Notes: a model not told the origin generated them from the sequence alone. A stretch of 64,000 nt of DNA from Polaribacter sp. HaHaR_3_91 (GCF_019278525.1 NZ_CP058986.1:2452001-2516000), one strand, 5' to 3'; counted from the stretch's first letter, positions 1-10,392 are shown. A program made the numbers and translations.

Positions 1-307
1 TCCAATTTGGAAATCTAAAAACCGGAATTACAGCACTCGCAGCAATTAACAAAGTATCTAATTCTTCTAACTCAAAATGAACTGCTTCAATATTTGTTTC
101 CTTTAAAAAGGAAACCATTTTAGCGCGAAACAATTCTTGTTCATCATCATTTAATTTTTTATAAAATAGAATATGTTTTAATAATAATGGATGCCAATGT
201 TCTGGAACAACAAGTTTTTCTAAAGAAACTGTATTCTTTTTTCGCTTAGACTGTATGCTTACAAAAAAAACGATAAGAAGTATCGCAATGGCAATTATAT
301 ATAACAT
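1..307 (-). CDS. MtfA-like (M90) zinc peptidase, N-terminal part
   Basis: This reading frame starts at the ATG at 305-307 and runs off the left edge of the window, so only about 102 residues are visible. The protein begins with one hydrophobic segment (residues 2-17), then a basic patch, then a region reading like the N-terminal half of the MtfA/M90 family: a PEHW motif, a stretch about emerging from an aspartate-rich helix, and the phrase IAASAVIPVFRFPNW just before the edge. The HExxH zinc site that would prove the family lies outside the window. In enterobacteria MtfA binds the Mlc repressor; whether that applies in Bacteroidota is unknown. It lies downstream of typA but is separated from it by a terminator, so it probably has its own promoter. 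Confidence 0.7.
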   Translation of the reverse strand, partial: MLYIIAIAILLIVFFVSIQSKRKKNTVSLEKLVVPEHWHPLLLKHILFYKKLNDDEQELFRAKMVSFLKETNIEAVHFELEELDTLLIAASAVIPVFRFPNW

Positions 308-411
308 TATATTTTTTTAAAGAATGGAAAACTACGAAAATTTAAAAGGTTTAGAACTTATTTTTTTGCTACTTTATTTTTCTGATTTTATTTTAATAGT
401 AACTAAAATTC

Positions 412-447
412 ATAAAAAAAGCCCAAGTTTAAAACTTGAGCTTTTAA
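412..447 (-). terminator. Intrinsic terminator of typA
   Basis: On the minus strand a stem made of AAGCTCAAGTTT and its near-complement AAACTTGGGCTT is followed by a run of seven T. It sits about 40 bases after the typA stop codon and before the next minus-strand gene. Confidence 0.75.
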
Positions 448-487
448 TTTTATATAAATTCATCCTTTATCAGAATGAAAAAGATAA

Positions 488-2260
488 TTATCCTTTAAAG
501 TTAATCTTACGCATACGTAAGCTTTCTGGAGTTACTTCTAAATACTCATCTGCTTTAATGTATTCCATGTTTTCTTCTAAAGAGAAATCAATTTTCGGTG
601 CAATTTTCATAGCATCATCTGTACCAGATTTACGCATGTTTGTTAATTGCTTTCCTTTAATTAAGTTCACAGCCATTTCATCAGATTTACTATTCTCTCC
701 AATTACTTGACCAACATAGATTTCTTGATTTACATCGATAAAGAAAACTCCTCTATCTTGTAAACGGTTTAATGCATATGCAGTTGCTTTACCAGCAGCA
801 GAAGAAACAATTGCTCCTTTAACTTCTTCAGTAAAGTCTCCTTTATAAGGACCATATTCACTAAATCTGTGGTTAATAATTGCAGTACCACCAGTTGCAG
901 TTAAAATTTTGTTTCTTAAACCAATTAATCCTCTAGAAGGAATAGAAAATTCTAAGTGTTGTAAATCTCCTTTTGGTTCCATCACTAACATATCTCCTTT
1001 TCTAAGAGATACTAAGTTAATTGCTTTAGAAGCCATTTCTTCTGGTACATCAATAGACAATGTTTCCATTGGCTCATGTTTCTTACCATCAATTTCTTTA
1101 AGAATTACTTGTGGTCTTCCCACTTGTAATTCATATCCTTCTCTACGCATTGTTTCAATCAATACAGATAAGTGTAAAACTCCACGTCCAAAAACGTTAA
1201 ATTTATCTTCACTATCAGTTGTTTCAACTTTTAATGCAAGGTTTTTTTCTAATTCTTTAAATAAACGATCTCTTAAGTGACGAGATGTTACATATTTACC
1301 TTCTTTACCAAAGAAAGGAGAATTGTTAATTGTAAACAACATACTCATTGTAGGTTGGTCAATCTCTGTTCTTGGTAATGCTTCTGGGTTTTCTAAATCT
1401 GCAATTGTATCACCAATTTCAAATCCTTCAATACCAGTAATTGCACAGATATCTCCACAAGGTACTTTTTCTACTTGAATTTTACCCATTCCCTCGAAAA
1501 TGTGTAATTCTTTAATTCTTACTTTTTTAGTAGAACCATCAGCTTTACATAAACTATATTCTTTACCAACTTCTAAGTCACCTCTAAAAACACGTCCAAT
1601 AGCAATTCTTCCTGTAAATTTAGAAAAATCTAAAGAAGTAATTTGCATTTGTGGCGTACCTTCATTGTACTTAGTTGCAGGAATAGATTCTAATACAGCA
1701 TCTAATAAAGGAACGATATCTTCAGTCTGGTTTTTCCAATCTGTACTCATCCAGTTGTTCTTTGCAGAACCATAAATTGTAGTAAAGTCTAATTGCTCTT
1801 CTGTAGCTTCTAAAGCAAACATTAAGTCAAAAACTTTTTCATGAACGATATCAGGAGTACAGTTTTCTTTATCTACTTTGTTAACAACTACAATAGGAGT
1901 TAATCCTAATTCTAAGGCTTTACCTAATACAAAACGAGTTTGTGGCATTGGTCCTTCAAATGCATCCACTAATAATAAAACACCATCAGCCATTTTTAAT
2001 ACACGCTCTACTTCTCCACCAAAATCGGCGTGACCAGGAGTATCAATTACGTTAATTTTTGTGTCTTTGTAATGCACAGAAACGTTTTTAGAAAGAATTG
2101 TAATTCCTCTTTCACGTTCTAAGTCATTATTATCTAACAATAAATCTGTACGTTCTTTACGATCGTCTAAGATTTTAGCTTGATCTATAATTTTATCTAC
2201 TAACGTTGTCTTTCCGTGATCGACATGGGCTATAATAGCGATATTTCTAATTGGTTGCAT
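488..2260 (-). CDS. typA: Translational GTPase TypA/BipA
   Basis: This is a ribosome-associated GTPase of the elongation-factor type, involved in ribosome assembly and stress or cold adaptation. The 590 residues match the usual family length of about 600. The G domain is at the N-terminus: P-loop AHVDHGKTT (about residues 11-19), DTPGHADF (G3) and NKVD (G4) are all present. Domain II, two EF-G-like domains (III and V) and the BipA-specific C-terminal domain follow, ending in RMRKINFKG. The start [19 protein letters not shown] is the usual one in Bacteroidota. A terminator follows and a TACTTTTG promoter box precedes it, so it looks monocistronic. Confidence 0.97.
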   Translation of the reverse strand: MQPIRNIAIIAHVDHGKTTLVDKIIDQAKILDDRKERTDLLLDNNDLERERGITILSKNVSVHYKDTKINVIDTPGHADFGGEVERVLKMADGVLLLVDAFEGPMPQTRFVLGKALELGLTPIVVVNKVDKENCTPDIVHEKVFDLMFALEATEEQLDFTTIYGSAKNNWMSTDWKNQTEDIVPLLDAVLESIPATKYNEGTPQMQITSLDFSKFTGRIAIGRVFRGDLEVGKEYSLCKADGSTKKVRIKELHIFEGMGKIQVEKVPCGDICAITGIEGFEIGDTIADLENPEALPRTEIDQPTMSMLFTINNSPFFGKEGKYVTSRHLRDRLFKELEKNLALKVETTDSEDKFNVFGRGVLHLSVLIETMRREGYELQVGRPQVILKEIDGKKHEPMETLSIDVPEEMASKAINLVSLRKGDMLVMEPKGDLQHLEFSIPSRGLIGLRNKILTATGGTAIINHRFSEYGPYKGDFTEEVKGAIVSSAAGKATAYALNRLQDRGVFFIDVNQEIYVGQVIGENSKSDEMAVNLIKGKQLTNMRKSGTDDAMKIAPKIDFSLEENMEYIKADEYLEVTPESLRMRKINFKG

Positions 2261-2282
2261 TTATGTATTCTTAAATTTCGTG

Positions 2283-2290
2283 CAAAAGTA
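2283..2290 (-). promoter_or_regulatory. Promoter -7 box of typA
   Basis: TACTTTTG on the minus strand matches the Bacteroidota -7 consensus TAnnTTTG and lies 23 bases before the typA ATG. No clear TTG sits at the expected -33 distance, so support is moderate. Confidence 0.5.
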
Positions 2291-2383
2291 GTGTTTTTAG
2301 TTTAAAGATTTCATTCAATCTAAAAAACTTTAACTATCTAAGTGTTAAAAAGGTAAAAGATAATCCTATTTTAATATATTTTA

Positions 2384-3433
2384 TTAGACGCAACCTCCTT
2401 TTAAATTTAAGAGTTTTGCCTTAAAATGATGATTCGATAAAACTTCAATTGCTTTAGCACTTCTCACACCTGATTGACAATACACGACTAAATCTTTATT
2501 TTGATACACCTCATCTAAACGCTCTAATAACTCACCTAAAGGAATATGATGCCCTTCGATATGATATTTTTCTCTTTCCCAAATTTCTCGAACATCTAAT
2601 AAATTATATTTTTCTTTATTTTTTTGAAGTTCTTCTAAAGAAATTTCTTCTTTGGATGAAATTCCACAGAAAAAATCATAATCTGTTTCTAAAGCAGTAA
2701 CGTTGGTTTTACTATCCTTTTCATACTTTAATAGCATTTGATTCATTTGTAGAGAATCATAAATCAATAATTTATTGGCTAAAACGGCTCCTATTCCACA
2801 AATAATCTTAATAGTTTCATTGGCTTGTAAACTACCTATAATTCCGGGTAACACGCCTAAAACGCCAATTTCTGAACAATTAGGAGATTCGTTCGGTTTT
2901 GGTGGCGTTGGATACAAGCATCTATACGTACCGCTTCCTTTATAATTAAACACACTCACCTGACCTTCGAATTTAAATATAGATCCATAAACCAATGGTT
3001 TGTTTGTTATTACAGCCGCATCATTCACTAAATAACGTGTCGAAAAATTATCGCTTCCGTCTACAATAATATCATAATTGGTGAATACTAAAATGGCATT
3101 TTCTCTTGTTAATTTCTCATTATAAACATCAAAATTTACAAACGGATTCAATCTTGACAATCGTTTTGCAGCAGTTTTAGACTTAGACAAACCAATATCA
3201 TCCATTGTATATAAAATCTGACGTTGTAAATTACTTTGATCTACCACATCGTCATCAATAATACCAATTGTACCAACACCAGCAGCAGTTAAATATTGTA
3301 AAACAGGGCAACCTAATCCACCAGCTCCAATAATCAAAACTTTGGCTTGTTTTAGTTTTAATTGCCCTTTCGCTCCTATTTCATTTAAAATTAAATGACG
3401 ATTGTATTGCTTTTTTTCTTCTGATGTAAGCAT
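2384..3433 (-). CDS. thiF: ThiF/MoeB-type adenylyltransferase with C-terminal rhodanese domain
   Basis: This enzyme adenylates the C-terminal glycine of ThiS so that it can accept sulfur for thiazole synthesis. Residues about 1-245 are an E1-like fold: nucleotide loop GAGGLGCPVLQYL, the IDDDVVDQSNLQRQ segment and GSLQANETIKII. Residues about 260-349 form a rhodanese domain with the active-site loop CQSGVRS, which can carry persulfide sulfur. The zinc-binding CxxC pairs of MoeB are incomplete: the first reads TYRC and the second FFCG. It is the last gene of the thi operon, 43 bases after thiH. Its place with thiS, thiG and thiH argues for ThiF; a MoeB role in molybdopterin synthesis is possible but no moa/moe genes are nearby. 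Confidence 0.9.
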   Translation of the reverse strand: MLTSEEKKQYNRHLILNEIGAKGQLKLKQAKVLIIGAGGLGCPVLQYLTAAGVGTIGIIDDDVVDQSNLQRQILYTMDDIGLSKSKTAAKRLSRLNPFVNFDVYNEKLTRENAILVFTNYDIIVDGSDNFSTRYLVNDAAVITNKPLVYGSIFKFEGQVSVFNYKGSGTYRCLYPTPPKPNESPNCSEIGVLGVLPGIIGSLQANETIKIICGIGAVLANKLLIYDSLQMNQMLLKYEKDSKTNVTALETDYDFFCGISSKEEISLEELQKNKEKYNLLDVREIWEREKYHIEGHHIPLGELLERLDEVYQNKDLVVYCQSGVRSAKAIEVLSNHHFKAKLLNLKGGCV

Positions 3434-3476
3434 GATAATTATTCTTTATAATTCGTAATTTGAAAGTCGTAATTGA

Positions 3477-4586
3477 TTACTTAAAATGTTCCCAATCTTT
3501 CCAAACTACTTCTAAATCTTGGTTTTTTAACATTTGTACAACGTCCTCAGTACTTCTTTCATCAGAAATTTCAAATTGTTCTAAAGATTGGGGTTCTACC
3601 GTATAACCTCCAGGATTTGTTTTAGATTCAGCACTGATAGAAGTAATTCCTAAATTAACAATGTGATTTCTAAAAACCTCACTTTCTCTAGTGGACATTG
3701 ATAATTCTATGTCTTCATCAAACAGACGAAATGCACAAATAAGTTGTACTAAATCCGAATCTGTCATTTCTACTTTTGGCTCTAATCCACCAGAATGCGG
3801 ACGTAATCTTGGAAAAGAAATCGAATACTTTGTTTTCCAATACGTTTTTTGCAAATATTTTAAATGCAAAGCGGTAAAAAAACTATCGGCACGCCAATCT
3901 TCTAACCCAAATAAAGAACCCAAACCAATTTTATGAACTCCTGCTTTTCCTAAACGATCTGGAGTATCTAAACGGTAATCAAAATTAGATTTTTTTCCCT
4001 TCGGATGGTGTTTTTTATACTCGTCTCTGTGATACGTTTCTTGATACACCAAAACAGCATACAATCCGTTTTCTACCAACAACTCATATTCGTCTTGGTC
4101 TAAAGGCTGAACCTCTATAGTAATATTAGAAAATTGAGAACGAATGATTTGAATAGCATTTTTAATGTACTCAACTCCTACCGTTTTATTGGCTTCTCCT
4201 GTGACCAATAATATATGATCATATCCTTTCGCTTTTAAAAAAGCGACTTCCTTTAAAATTTCAGCGTCGGTTAACGTCCGTCTTGGAATTTTGTTCGTCA
4301 TACTAAAACCACAATAGGTGCAAATATTCTGGCATTCGTTACTCAAATACATCGGCACATACATTTGCATGGTATTACCAAAACGCTTCTTAGTTAGCAA
4401 CTGACTTTTATGCGCCATTTCTTCTAAAAATGGTTTTGCAGCAGGAGAAATTAAGGCTTTAAAATCTTCTAAATCGAGTTTATCTTTTGCCAACGCTTGT
4501 TTTACCTCAACAGTTGTTTTATCAAAAATACTTTTTAGACTGAAATCCCAATTATAGGAATCGAAAAGTTCTTTAAAATGACTCAT
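3477..4586 (-). CDS. thiH: 2-iminoacetate synthase ThiH
   Basis: ThiH is a radical-SAM enzyme that cleaves tyrosine to give dehydroglycine (2-iminoacetate), the C-C-N donor for the thiazole ring. The iron-sulfur motif CxxxCxxC is visible as CQNICTYC (about residues 85-92), followed by GFSMTNKIPRR. The 369 residues match the family. The presence of ThiH and absence of ThiO (glycine oxidase) means the anaerobic-type, tyrosine-dependent route. It starts 4 bases after thiG ends, which implies translational coupling. Confidence 0.95.
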   Translation of the reverse strand: MSHFKELFDSYNWDFSLKSIFDKTTVEVKQALAKDKLDLEDFKALISPAAKPFLEEMAHKSQLLTKKRFGNTMQMYVPMYLSNECQNICTYCGFSMTNKIPRRTLTDAEILKEVAFLKAKGYDHILLVTGEANKTVGVEYIKNAIQIIRSQFSNITIEVQPLDQDEYELLVENGLYAVLVYQETYHRDEYKKHHPKGKKSNFDYRLDTPDRLGKAGVHKIGLGSLFGLEDWRADSFFTALHLKYLQKTYWKTKYSISFPRLRPHSGGLEPKVEMTDSDLVQLICAFRLFDEDIELSMSTRESEVFRNHIVNLGITSISAESKTNPGGYTVEPQSLEQFEISDERSTEDVVQMLKNQDLEVVWKDWEHFK

Positions 4587-4590
4587 ATTT

Positions 4591-5361
4591 TTAATTTAAA
4601 AAACTCGTTAACGGACTACTTGCAATTGCCATTTCACTTCTCGGAGCCAATTTTGCTTCAAACGCCATTCTTCCTGCTTCAACAGCCATTTTAAAGGCTT
4701 TTGCCATCGCAACAGGATTTTGAGAAACAGCAATTGCCGTATTTACCAAAACAGCATCTGCTCCTAATTCCATTGCATATGCAGCATGAGATGGCGCACC
4801 AATACCAGCATCTACAATTACAGGTACGTTAGATTGTTCTATTATAATTTCTAAAAAATCGACTGTTTTCAATCCTTTATTACTTCCAATTGGCGCTCCC
4901 AAAGGCATTACACATTGTACACCAACTTCTTCTAAACGCTTACATAAAACAGGATCTGCATGAATATAAGGCATCACTACAAAACCTAATTTCACTAATT
5001 CTTCTGCTGCTTTTAGCGTTTCTATAGGATCTGGCAATAAGTATCTTGGATCTGGATGAATTTCTAATTTTACCCAATTGGTTTCTAAAGCTTCTCTAGA
5101 TAATTCGGCAGCAAAAACGGCTTCTTTTGCAGTTCTTACTCCAGAGGTATTTGGTAATAAGTTGATATGCTTATGATTTAAATGTGATAAAATATCATCT
5201 TCCTCGTTCTGAACATCTACTCTTTTTAAAGCTACCGTAATCAACTCACTTTCGGAAGCTAATAAGGCTTCTTTCATTAATTGTGAAGAACTAAATTTCC
5301 CCGTTCCTGTAAATAAACGTGAAGTAAATTCTTTATCTGCTATTTTTAATTTTTGACTCAT
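4591..5361 (-). CDS. thiG: Thiazole synthase ThiG
   Basis: ThiG condenses deoxyxylulose 5-phosphate, dehydroglycine and ThiS-thiocarboxylate into the thiazole phosphate. It is a TIM barrel of 256 residues. The Schiff-base lysine is in [10 protein letters not shown] (about residue 98), and the phosphate-binding end [17 protein letters not shown] and [11 protein letters not shown] are all intact. It forms a complex with ThiH, the next gene. The 104-base gap in front of it contains a degenerate dispersed repeat. Confidence 0.96.
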   Translation of the reverse strand: MSQKLKIADKEFTSRLFTGTGKFSSSQLMKEALLASESELITVALKRVDVQNEEDDILSHLNHKHINLLPNTSGVRTAKEAVFAAELSREALETNWVKLEIHPDPRYLLPDPIETLKAAEELVKLGFVVMPYIHADPVLCKRLEEVGVQCVMPLGAPIGSNKGLKTVDFLEIIIEQSNVPVIVDAGIGAPSHAAYAMELGADAVLVNTAIAVSQNPVAMAKAFKMAVEAGRMAFEAKLAPRSEMAIASSPLTSFLN

Positions 5362-5436
5362 TTTATATGTTTTTTAGATTTGACATCAGGTTGAACGAAA
5401 TTTAATTTTAGTTGAATCCCCTATCACTAATACTTA

Positions 5437-5463
5437 AACTCCGCTCTAGTTGACATCTCTCGT
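5437..5463. repeat. Degenerate dispersed repeat (CTCGA...TGACA type)
   Basis: The stretch ACTCCGCTCTAGTTGACAT resembles the two other copies of a CTCGAACTGACA-like motif at 7043 and 7164. All three lie in gaps of the thiamine operon. Confidence 0.4.
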
Positions 5464-5465
5464 TT

Positions 5466-6071
5466 TCAATTTAAAATTTCTTGAAATTTAGCAATACTAG
5501 TTACATCTTTTGTGATGGCTCCAGAAATTGCAATTCCGTAAATACCTGTATTTGTAATTTTTGCAACGTCTTCTAAAACAATTCCGCCAATGGCTATTAT
5601 TGGGGTTTCTGTTTGTAATTCTTCTAATAGATTTTGATATCCTTCGACACCTAAAACCGGACTTAAATGCTGTTTTGTTTTTGTAAATTGATAAGGGCCT
5701 AAACCAATATAATCTACTTTTTTATCTAGTAGGTTTCTGCAATCTTCTAATGTATTTGCTGTTCCTCCAATGATGTAAGACATTCCTAAAAAAGCACGAA
5801 CTTTTGAAGGACATTCATCTGTTTTTCCTAAATGAACTCCGTCTGCTTTTATTTCTTTGGCAACCTTGTAATGATCGTTTATAATTAACTTGGCTTTAAA
5901 GCGCGTTGTTATTTCTCTTGCTTCTTTTGCTGTTTCTAAAATAGTTTTAGCATCGCTATTTTTTAAACGTAATTGTACCCAATCTGCACCAGCAACACAC
6001 GCTTTTTGTATGTTTTCTAAATGCACTTCGGGCGTTTCACCTTGCGATATATAGTGTAATTTATGAATCAT
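5466..6071 (-). CDS. thiE: Thiamine phosphate synthase ThiE
   Basis: ThiE joins hydroxymethylpyrimidine diphosphate to thiazole phosphate to make thiamine phosphate. The 201-residue TIM barrel shows the expected landmarks: WVQLRLKN at the first strands, IINDHYKVA, DGVHLGKTD, and the diphosphate-contacting GLGPYQFTKTK with its TxTK signature, then IIAIGGI near the end. Of the two ThiE-like proteins in this operon, this one has the complete synthase motifs. Its start overlaps the end of thiD by 4 bases (ATGA-type overlap), so the two are translationally coupled. Confidence 0.95.
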   Translation of the reverse strand: MIHKLHYISQGETPEVHLENIQKACVAGADWVQLRLKNSDAKTILETAKEAREITTRFKAKLIINDHYKVAKEIKADGVHLGKTDECPSKVRAFLGMSYIIGGTANTLEDCRNLLDKKVDYIGLGPYQFTKTKQHLSPVLGVEGYQNLLEELQTETPIIAIGGIVLEDVAKITNTGIYGIAISGAITKDVTSIAKFQEILN

Positions 6072-6832
6072 TCGTTTTGATAATTATGCGTTCCTAATAA
6101 AGATTCGTTAGAACTTAAAAACTGTTCTGTATACAATTTTGTGTTTCTACAAGCGTCTTCTAAAGGAATCTCTTTTGATAAATTTGCCGCTAATGCTGCG
6201 GATAAAACACAACCACTGCCATGTTTTTCAAAAATTGGTTTTGTGGTTATTGGCGCAATATTGAGTTTTACTATTTTACTGTAATACACCTCATCCCATC
6301 CTTTTTTATCGGTTCTGTGTCCGCCTTTTAGGTAGATATTTGTTTTTTCTGATATAAATTCGATCGTTTCTTCAATGCTTTTATCTGGAAACAATGCTTT
6401 TATTTCATCGTAATTTGGTGTGATAAAAGAACAATTCAGTAATACTTTTTCGAAAGTGTCTAAATCTTGAATAGTATGAAATGTAAAACCTGCACTTGCT
6501 TTTAAAATAGGATCTAAGACTATTTTTATATCCGAATTTAACTTTTTTAAGGTTTGAATCACTTTTAATAGAATTTCCCAAGATTGGATGATTCCTATTT
6601 TTACTACTGAAATAGAAAAACGCTGAAATAGGGTCTCTATTTGTTGTAAGATGAGGTTTTTATCAATCCAAAAACAGTCTGTAAATGCAATGTCATTTTG
6701 AACCGTCACGGCAGTGCAAACCGATAATCCGTATAGTTGGTGGGCTTCAAAGGTTTTTATATCTGACGTGATTCCAGCACCACTTGAAGGATCTAATCCT
6801 GCAATGGTTAAAATGTAGTTTTTTTGATTCAA
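6068..6832 (-). CDS. thiD: Hydroxymethylpyrimidine (phosphate) kinase ThiD
   Basis: ThiD phosphorylates HMP and HMP-phosphate to the diphosphate used by ThiE. The ribokinase-like fold is shown by GLDPSSGAGITSDIKTF at the N-terminus (substrate side), VLDPILKASAGFTF in the middle, and the anion-hole motif KHGSGCVLSAALAANL near the C-terminus. The 254 residues fit the family. The start is the first ATG after a 420-base gap rich in repeats, so an internal promoter in that gap cannot be ruled out. Confidence 0.94.
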   Translation of the reverse strand: MNQKNYILTIAGLDPSSGAGITSDIKTFEAHQLYGLSVCTAVTVQNDIAFTDCFWIDKNLILQQIETLFQRFSISVVKIGIIQSWEILLKVIQTLKKLNSDIKIVLDPILKASAGFTFHTIQDLDTFEKVLLNCSFITPNYDEIKALFPDKSIEETIEFISEKTNIYLKGGHRTDKKGWDEVYYSKIVKLNIAPITTKPIFEKHGSGCVLSAALAANLSKEIPLEDACRNTKLYTEQFLSSNESLLGTHNYQNE

Positions 6833-6878
6833 ACTTCTTATTTTATTTTTTACTTCTTTAAATAATGGCGTTCCCTTT

Positions 6879-6960
6879 TAGGTCAGGCTTTCACTACTCG
6901 CTTTTTTGTGAAAGAAAAATTCACAAAAAGAGCTCAAACAAACCGTTCAATCCTTAACGC
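6879..6960 (+). repeat. Dispersed palindromic repeat, copy A
   Basis: The element reads GTCAGGCTTTC, then a hairpin (CTTTTTTGTGAA at 6901-6912 against TTCACAAAAAG at 6920-6930), then CCGTTCAATCCTTAACGC. Copies B (7951-8033, opposite strand) and C (40722-40815) share the order: GGCTTTC-like head, A/T hairpin, and a CAATC tail. Confidence 0.65.
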
Positions 6961-7042
6961 AAAACGATAAGTATTTTTTAAAATGACTTGTGTTTCTAAA
7001 TATGTTCTCGATACATTTTTATTCCGTTATCACTTCATAAAA

Positions 7043-7060
7043 ACACTCGAACTGACAGAC
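7043..7060. repeat. Dispersed repeat, CACTCGAACTGACAGAC copy 1
   Basis: The 17-base string CACTCGAACTGACAGAC occurs here and again at 7174-7190. Confidence 0.6.
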
Positions 7061-7077
7061 GTTCAACTCCAATTAAC

Positions 7078-7109
7078 TGTCATTGCGAGGACGAAGGACG
7101 TGGCAATCT
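7078..7109 (+). repeat. Dispersed repeat of GTCATTGCGAGGA...GGCAATCT type
   Basis: The motif starts TGTCATTGCGAGGACGAAGG and ends GGCAATCT. Related degenerate copies are at 7214-7249 (minus), 7876-7910 (minus), 32120-32148 and 52499-52526. Confidence 0.6.
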
Positions 7110-7163
7110 ATATTTAATACATCTTCCAAATTCTTCAATCTAAATGACTTTTAATTTTTTTAC

Positions 7164-7190
7164 TTCTCAACTGCACTCGAACTGACAGAC
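7164..7190. repeat. Dispersed repeat, CACTCGAACTGACAGAC copy 2
   Basis: Here the 17-base core is preceded by CTCAACTG, giving an imperfect palindromic look (CTCAACTGCACTCGA). Confidence 0.6.
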
Positions 7191-7213
7191 AATTATTAGT
7201 ATACACAACAAAC

Positions 7214-7249
7214 AGATTCCTTCTTTCGTTCCTCAATCGGAATGACATT
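7214..7249 (-). repeat. Dispersed repeat of TCATT...GGAATCT type, minus copy
   Basis: Read on the minus strand it starts GTCATTCCGATTGAGGAACG and ends AAGGAATCT, a relative of the 7078 copy in inverted orientation. Confidence 0.55.
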
Positions 7250-7252
7250 TCA

Positions 7253-7849
7253 TTAAACTAACGAGTAAAACTTCTCTTTTATACTTTTAAAACTCTCTAC
7301 GGGGTTTTCTGCATTCCAAACACCACCTAAAACACCAACTCCTTTAAAACCTAGTTGTAAAGTTTCTTGTATGGTTTCAGAATTAATTCCGCCCATACCA
7401 ACAATGGTTTTGTTGATATCATTTACATCAAAACCTTTGCCTTCGTATCCTTCTTTAGAAATCGATGAAAAAACAGGACTTAATAAATGGTAATCGAACT
7501 CGAAATAACAATCCTTTAAAACTTTTGGCTCATGAAAAGAAGAACTAATTGTTTTTCCATACATGTTTAGCGTTTTAAAATACTCACTCGGATTATCTAT
7601 ATAATCTATCCGTTTTTGTTCCTGAAAATGGATGCCTTTTAAATTGAATTCATTTATTAACTCATGATGATAATGCACTACAATTCTGTTATGATATTCT
7701 TTATCTATTTGATTTAAATACGCAACGTGTTCTTCGTAGTTTTTTTCTGGTTTTCTAAAATGATAAAAACGCAAACCATGTTCGAACAACTGGTTTAGTA
7801 TGTCAATTTCATTCGGAATATCTTTTTCTGGTGCAATAAGAACTATCAT
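7253..7849 (-). CDS. ThiE/TenI-like protein, probable thiazole tautomerase
   Basis: A second, divergent member of the thiamine phosphate synthase superfamily, 198 residues. It keeps the barrel pattern (HGLRFYHFRKPEK at the start, GIHFQEQKR, GMGGINSETIQ, GFKGVGVLGGVW) but in place of the diphosphate-binding TxTK region it has LLSPVFSSISKEGYEGKGF, which is typical of TenI-like proteins. TenI in Bacillus aromatizes (tautomerizes) the ThiG product and lacks synthase activity. I therefore infer the same job here, with the true ThiE being the gene two positions downstream. It lies between thiC and thiD, flanked on both sides by repeat-filled gaps. Confidence 0.8.
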   Translation of the reverse strand: MIVLIAPEKDIPNEIDILNQLFEHGLRFYHFRKPEKNYEEHVAYLNQIDKEYHNRIVVHYHHELINEFNLKGIHFQEQKRIDYIDNPSEYFKTLNMYGKTISSSFHEPKVLKDCYFEFDYHLLSPVFSSISKEGYEGKGFDVNDINKTIVGMGGINSETIQETLQLGFKGVGVLGGVWNAENPVESFKSIKEKFYSLV

Positions 7850-7875
7850 AGTGTTTTTAGTTTTGATTTTAAAAG

Positions 7876-7910
7876 ATAAGATTACTTCGTCGTACCTCCT
7901 CGTAATGACT
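7876..7910 (-). repeat. Dispersed repeat of GTCATTACGAGGA...AATCT type
   Basis: Read on the minus strand it starts GTCATTACGAGGAGGTACGA and ends GTAATCT, again the same family as at 7078. Confidence 0.55.
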
Positions 7911-7950
7911 ACAATTTTTAACTTCTTGTAATGACGTATCTGTTGGTTGA

Positions 7951-8033
7951 GTTAGGGATTGCAGTGGCATCCTTTTGCTTTTTCAGCAAAAGATATAACG
8001 GAAAGCCCGACCACGCTTTTTTTCTAAGCGTGG
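7951..8033 (-). repeat. Dispersed palindromic repeat, copy B, with a second hairpin
   Basis: On the minus strand: GTCGGGCTTTC, a perfect 8-bp stem CTTTTGCT/AGCAAAAG (7972-7992), then AAAGGATGCCACTGCAATCC. Next to it is a second perfect 8-bp hairpin CCACGCTT/AAGCGTGG (8011-8033). The element fills the gap between thiC and the ThiE/TenI-like gene, so it is in the operon transcript and could affect processing or stability. Confidence 0.65.
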
Positions 8034-8049
8034 GAACTTCCTAATTATA

Positions 8050-9918
<1,869 letters not shown>

Positions 9919-9958
9919 TTAGATCAATTAAATAGTTTGTTTTTTAATAGTCTAATTA

Positions 9959-10162
9959 CTAACCTCCTTGAGTGGATTTAATAATTAAAACTTCATCACT
10001 ATTTTGAAGTAACCGTAAAGACCAATCGCTTTTTTTAACTACACTGCCATTTATAGCAACAGCAATTCCGTTCGTTTTTATTTCTAAAAAACGAATTAAT
10101 TCTGTTAACGCTAAAGTTTCTGAAAATTGATGATTTTCTTGGTTTACTTTTATAGTAATCAT
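9959..10162 (-). CDS. thiS: Sulfur carrier protein ThiS
   Basis: ThiS is the ubiquitin-like carrier of the sulfur atom of thiazole. The 67-residue protein begins MITIKVNQENHQF and ends in the diagnostic IKSTQGG, with the Gly-Gly tail that ThiF adenylates. An open frame extends upstream to 10249, but those 29 extra codons are the 3' part of the TPP riboswitch read as protein, so I use the internal ATG at 10160-10162. It is the first gene of the operon. Confidence 0.93.
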   Translation of the reverse strand: MITIKVNQENHQFSETLALTELIRFLEIKTNGIAVAINGSVVKKSDWSLRLLQNSDEVLIIKSTQGG

Positions 10163-10221
10163 ATTTTTTAAATATTTACTGTAAACCGTAGAGAGGTAGT
10201 TTTGTATAACTAAATCTAAGC

Positions 10222-10302
10222 AACTTTTTCCTACGTTGGTATTAACCAAATCAGGTTCTAAGGATTTTTCTCAAACTAATTTAATAGCTACTCCTAAAGT
10301 TT
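10222..10302 (-). promoter_or_regulatory. TPP riboswitch (THI element)
   Basis: On the minus strand the diagnostic core AACCTGATTTGGTTAATACC is followed by AACGTAGGAAAAAGTT, and the 5' half carries the partner segments AAACTTTAGGAG and TTTGAGA (usual CTGAGA). AACTTT at the 5' end pairs with AAAGTT at the 3' end to make P1. It ends about 60 bases before the thiS ATG and controls the whole thi operon through thiamine diphosphate. Confidence 0.92.
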
Positions 10303-10308
10303 ACTTTA

Positions 10309-10316
10309 CAAATGTA
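10309..10316 (-). promoter_or_regulatory. Promoter -7 box of the thi operon
   Basis: TACATTTG on the minus strand fits TAnnTTTG and lies immediately upstream of the riboswitch, so transcription would start at about its first base. Confidence 0.55.
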
Positions 10317-10392
10317 TTGTATTATTTCTTGATAATTAAATTTTAAGTCCGTTTAATTACAATTATCAAATAATCAACTAAATAACAACAAG

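Larger units (their letters stand above)
6833..7252. other. 420-base non-coding gap inside the thi operon, filled with repeats
   Basis: No reading frame here looks real. The gap contains one palindromic element (6879-6960), two copies of a CTCGAACTGACA motif (7043, 7164), and two copies of a TCATT-CGAGGA-AATCT motif in opposite orientation (7078-7109, 7214-7249). Confidence 0.6.

Noticed and set aside
324..710. Plus-strand frame of 128 residues opposite typA
   Set aside because: It runs through the typA terminator and the 3' end of typA; the translation is a hydrophobic shadow with no family features.
10163..10249. Upstream extension of thiS to a 96-residue frame
   Set aside because: The extra 29 codons are the 3' half of the TPP riboswitch; the ThiS fold begins at MITIKVN.
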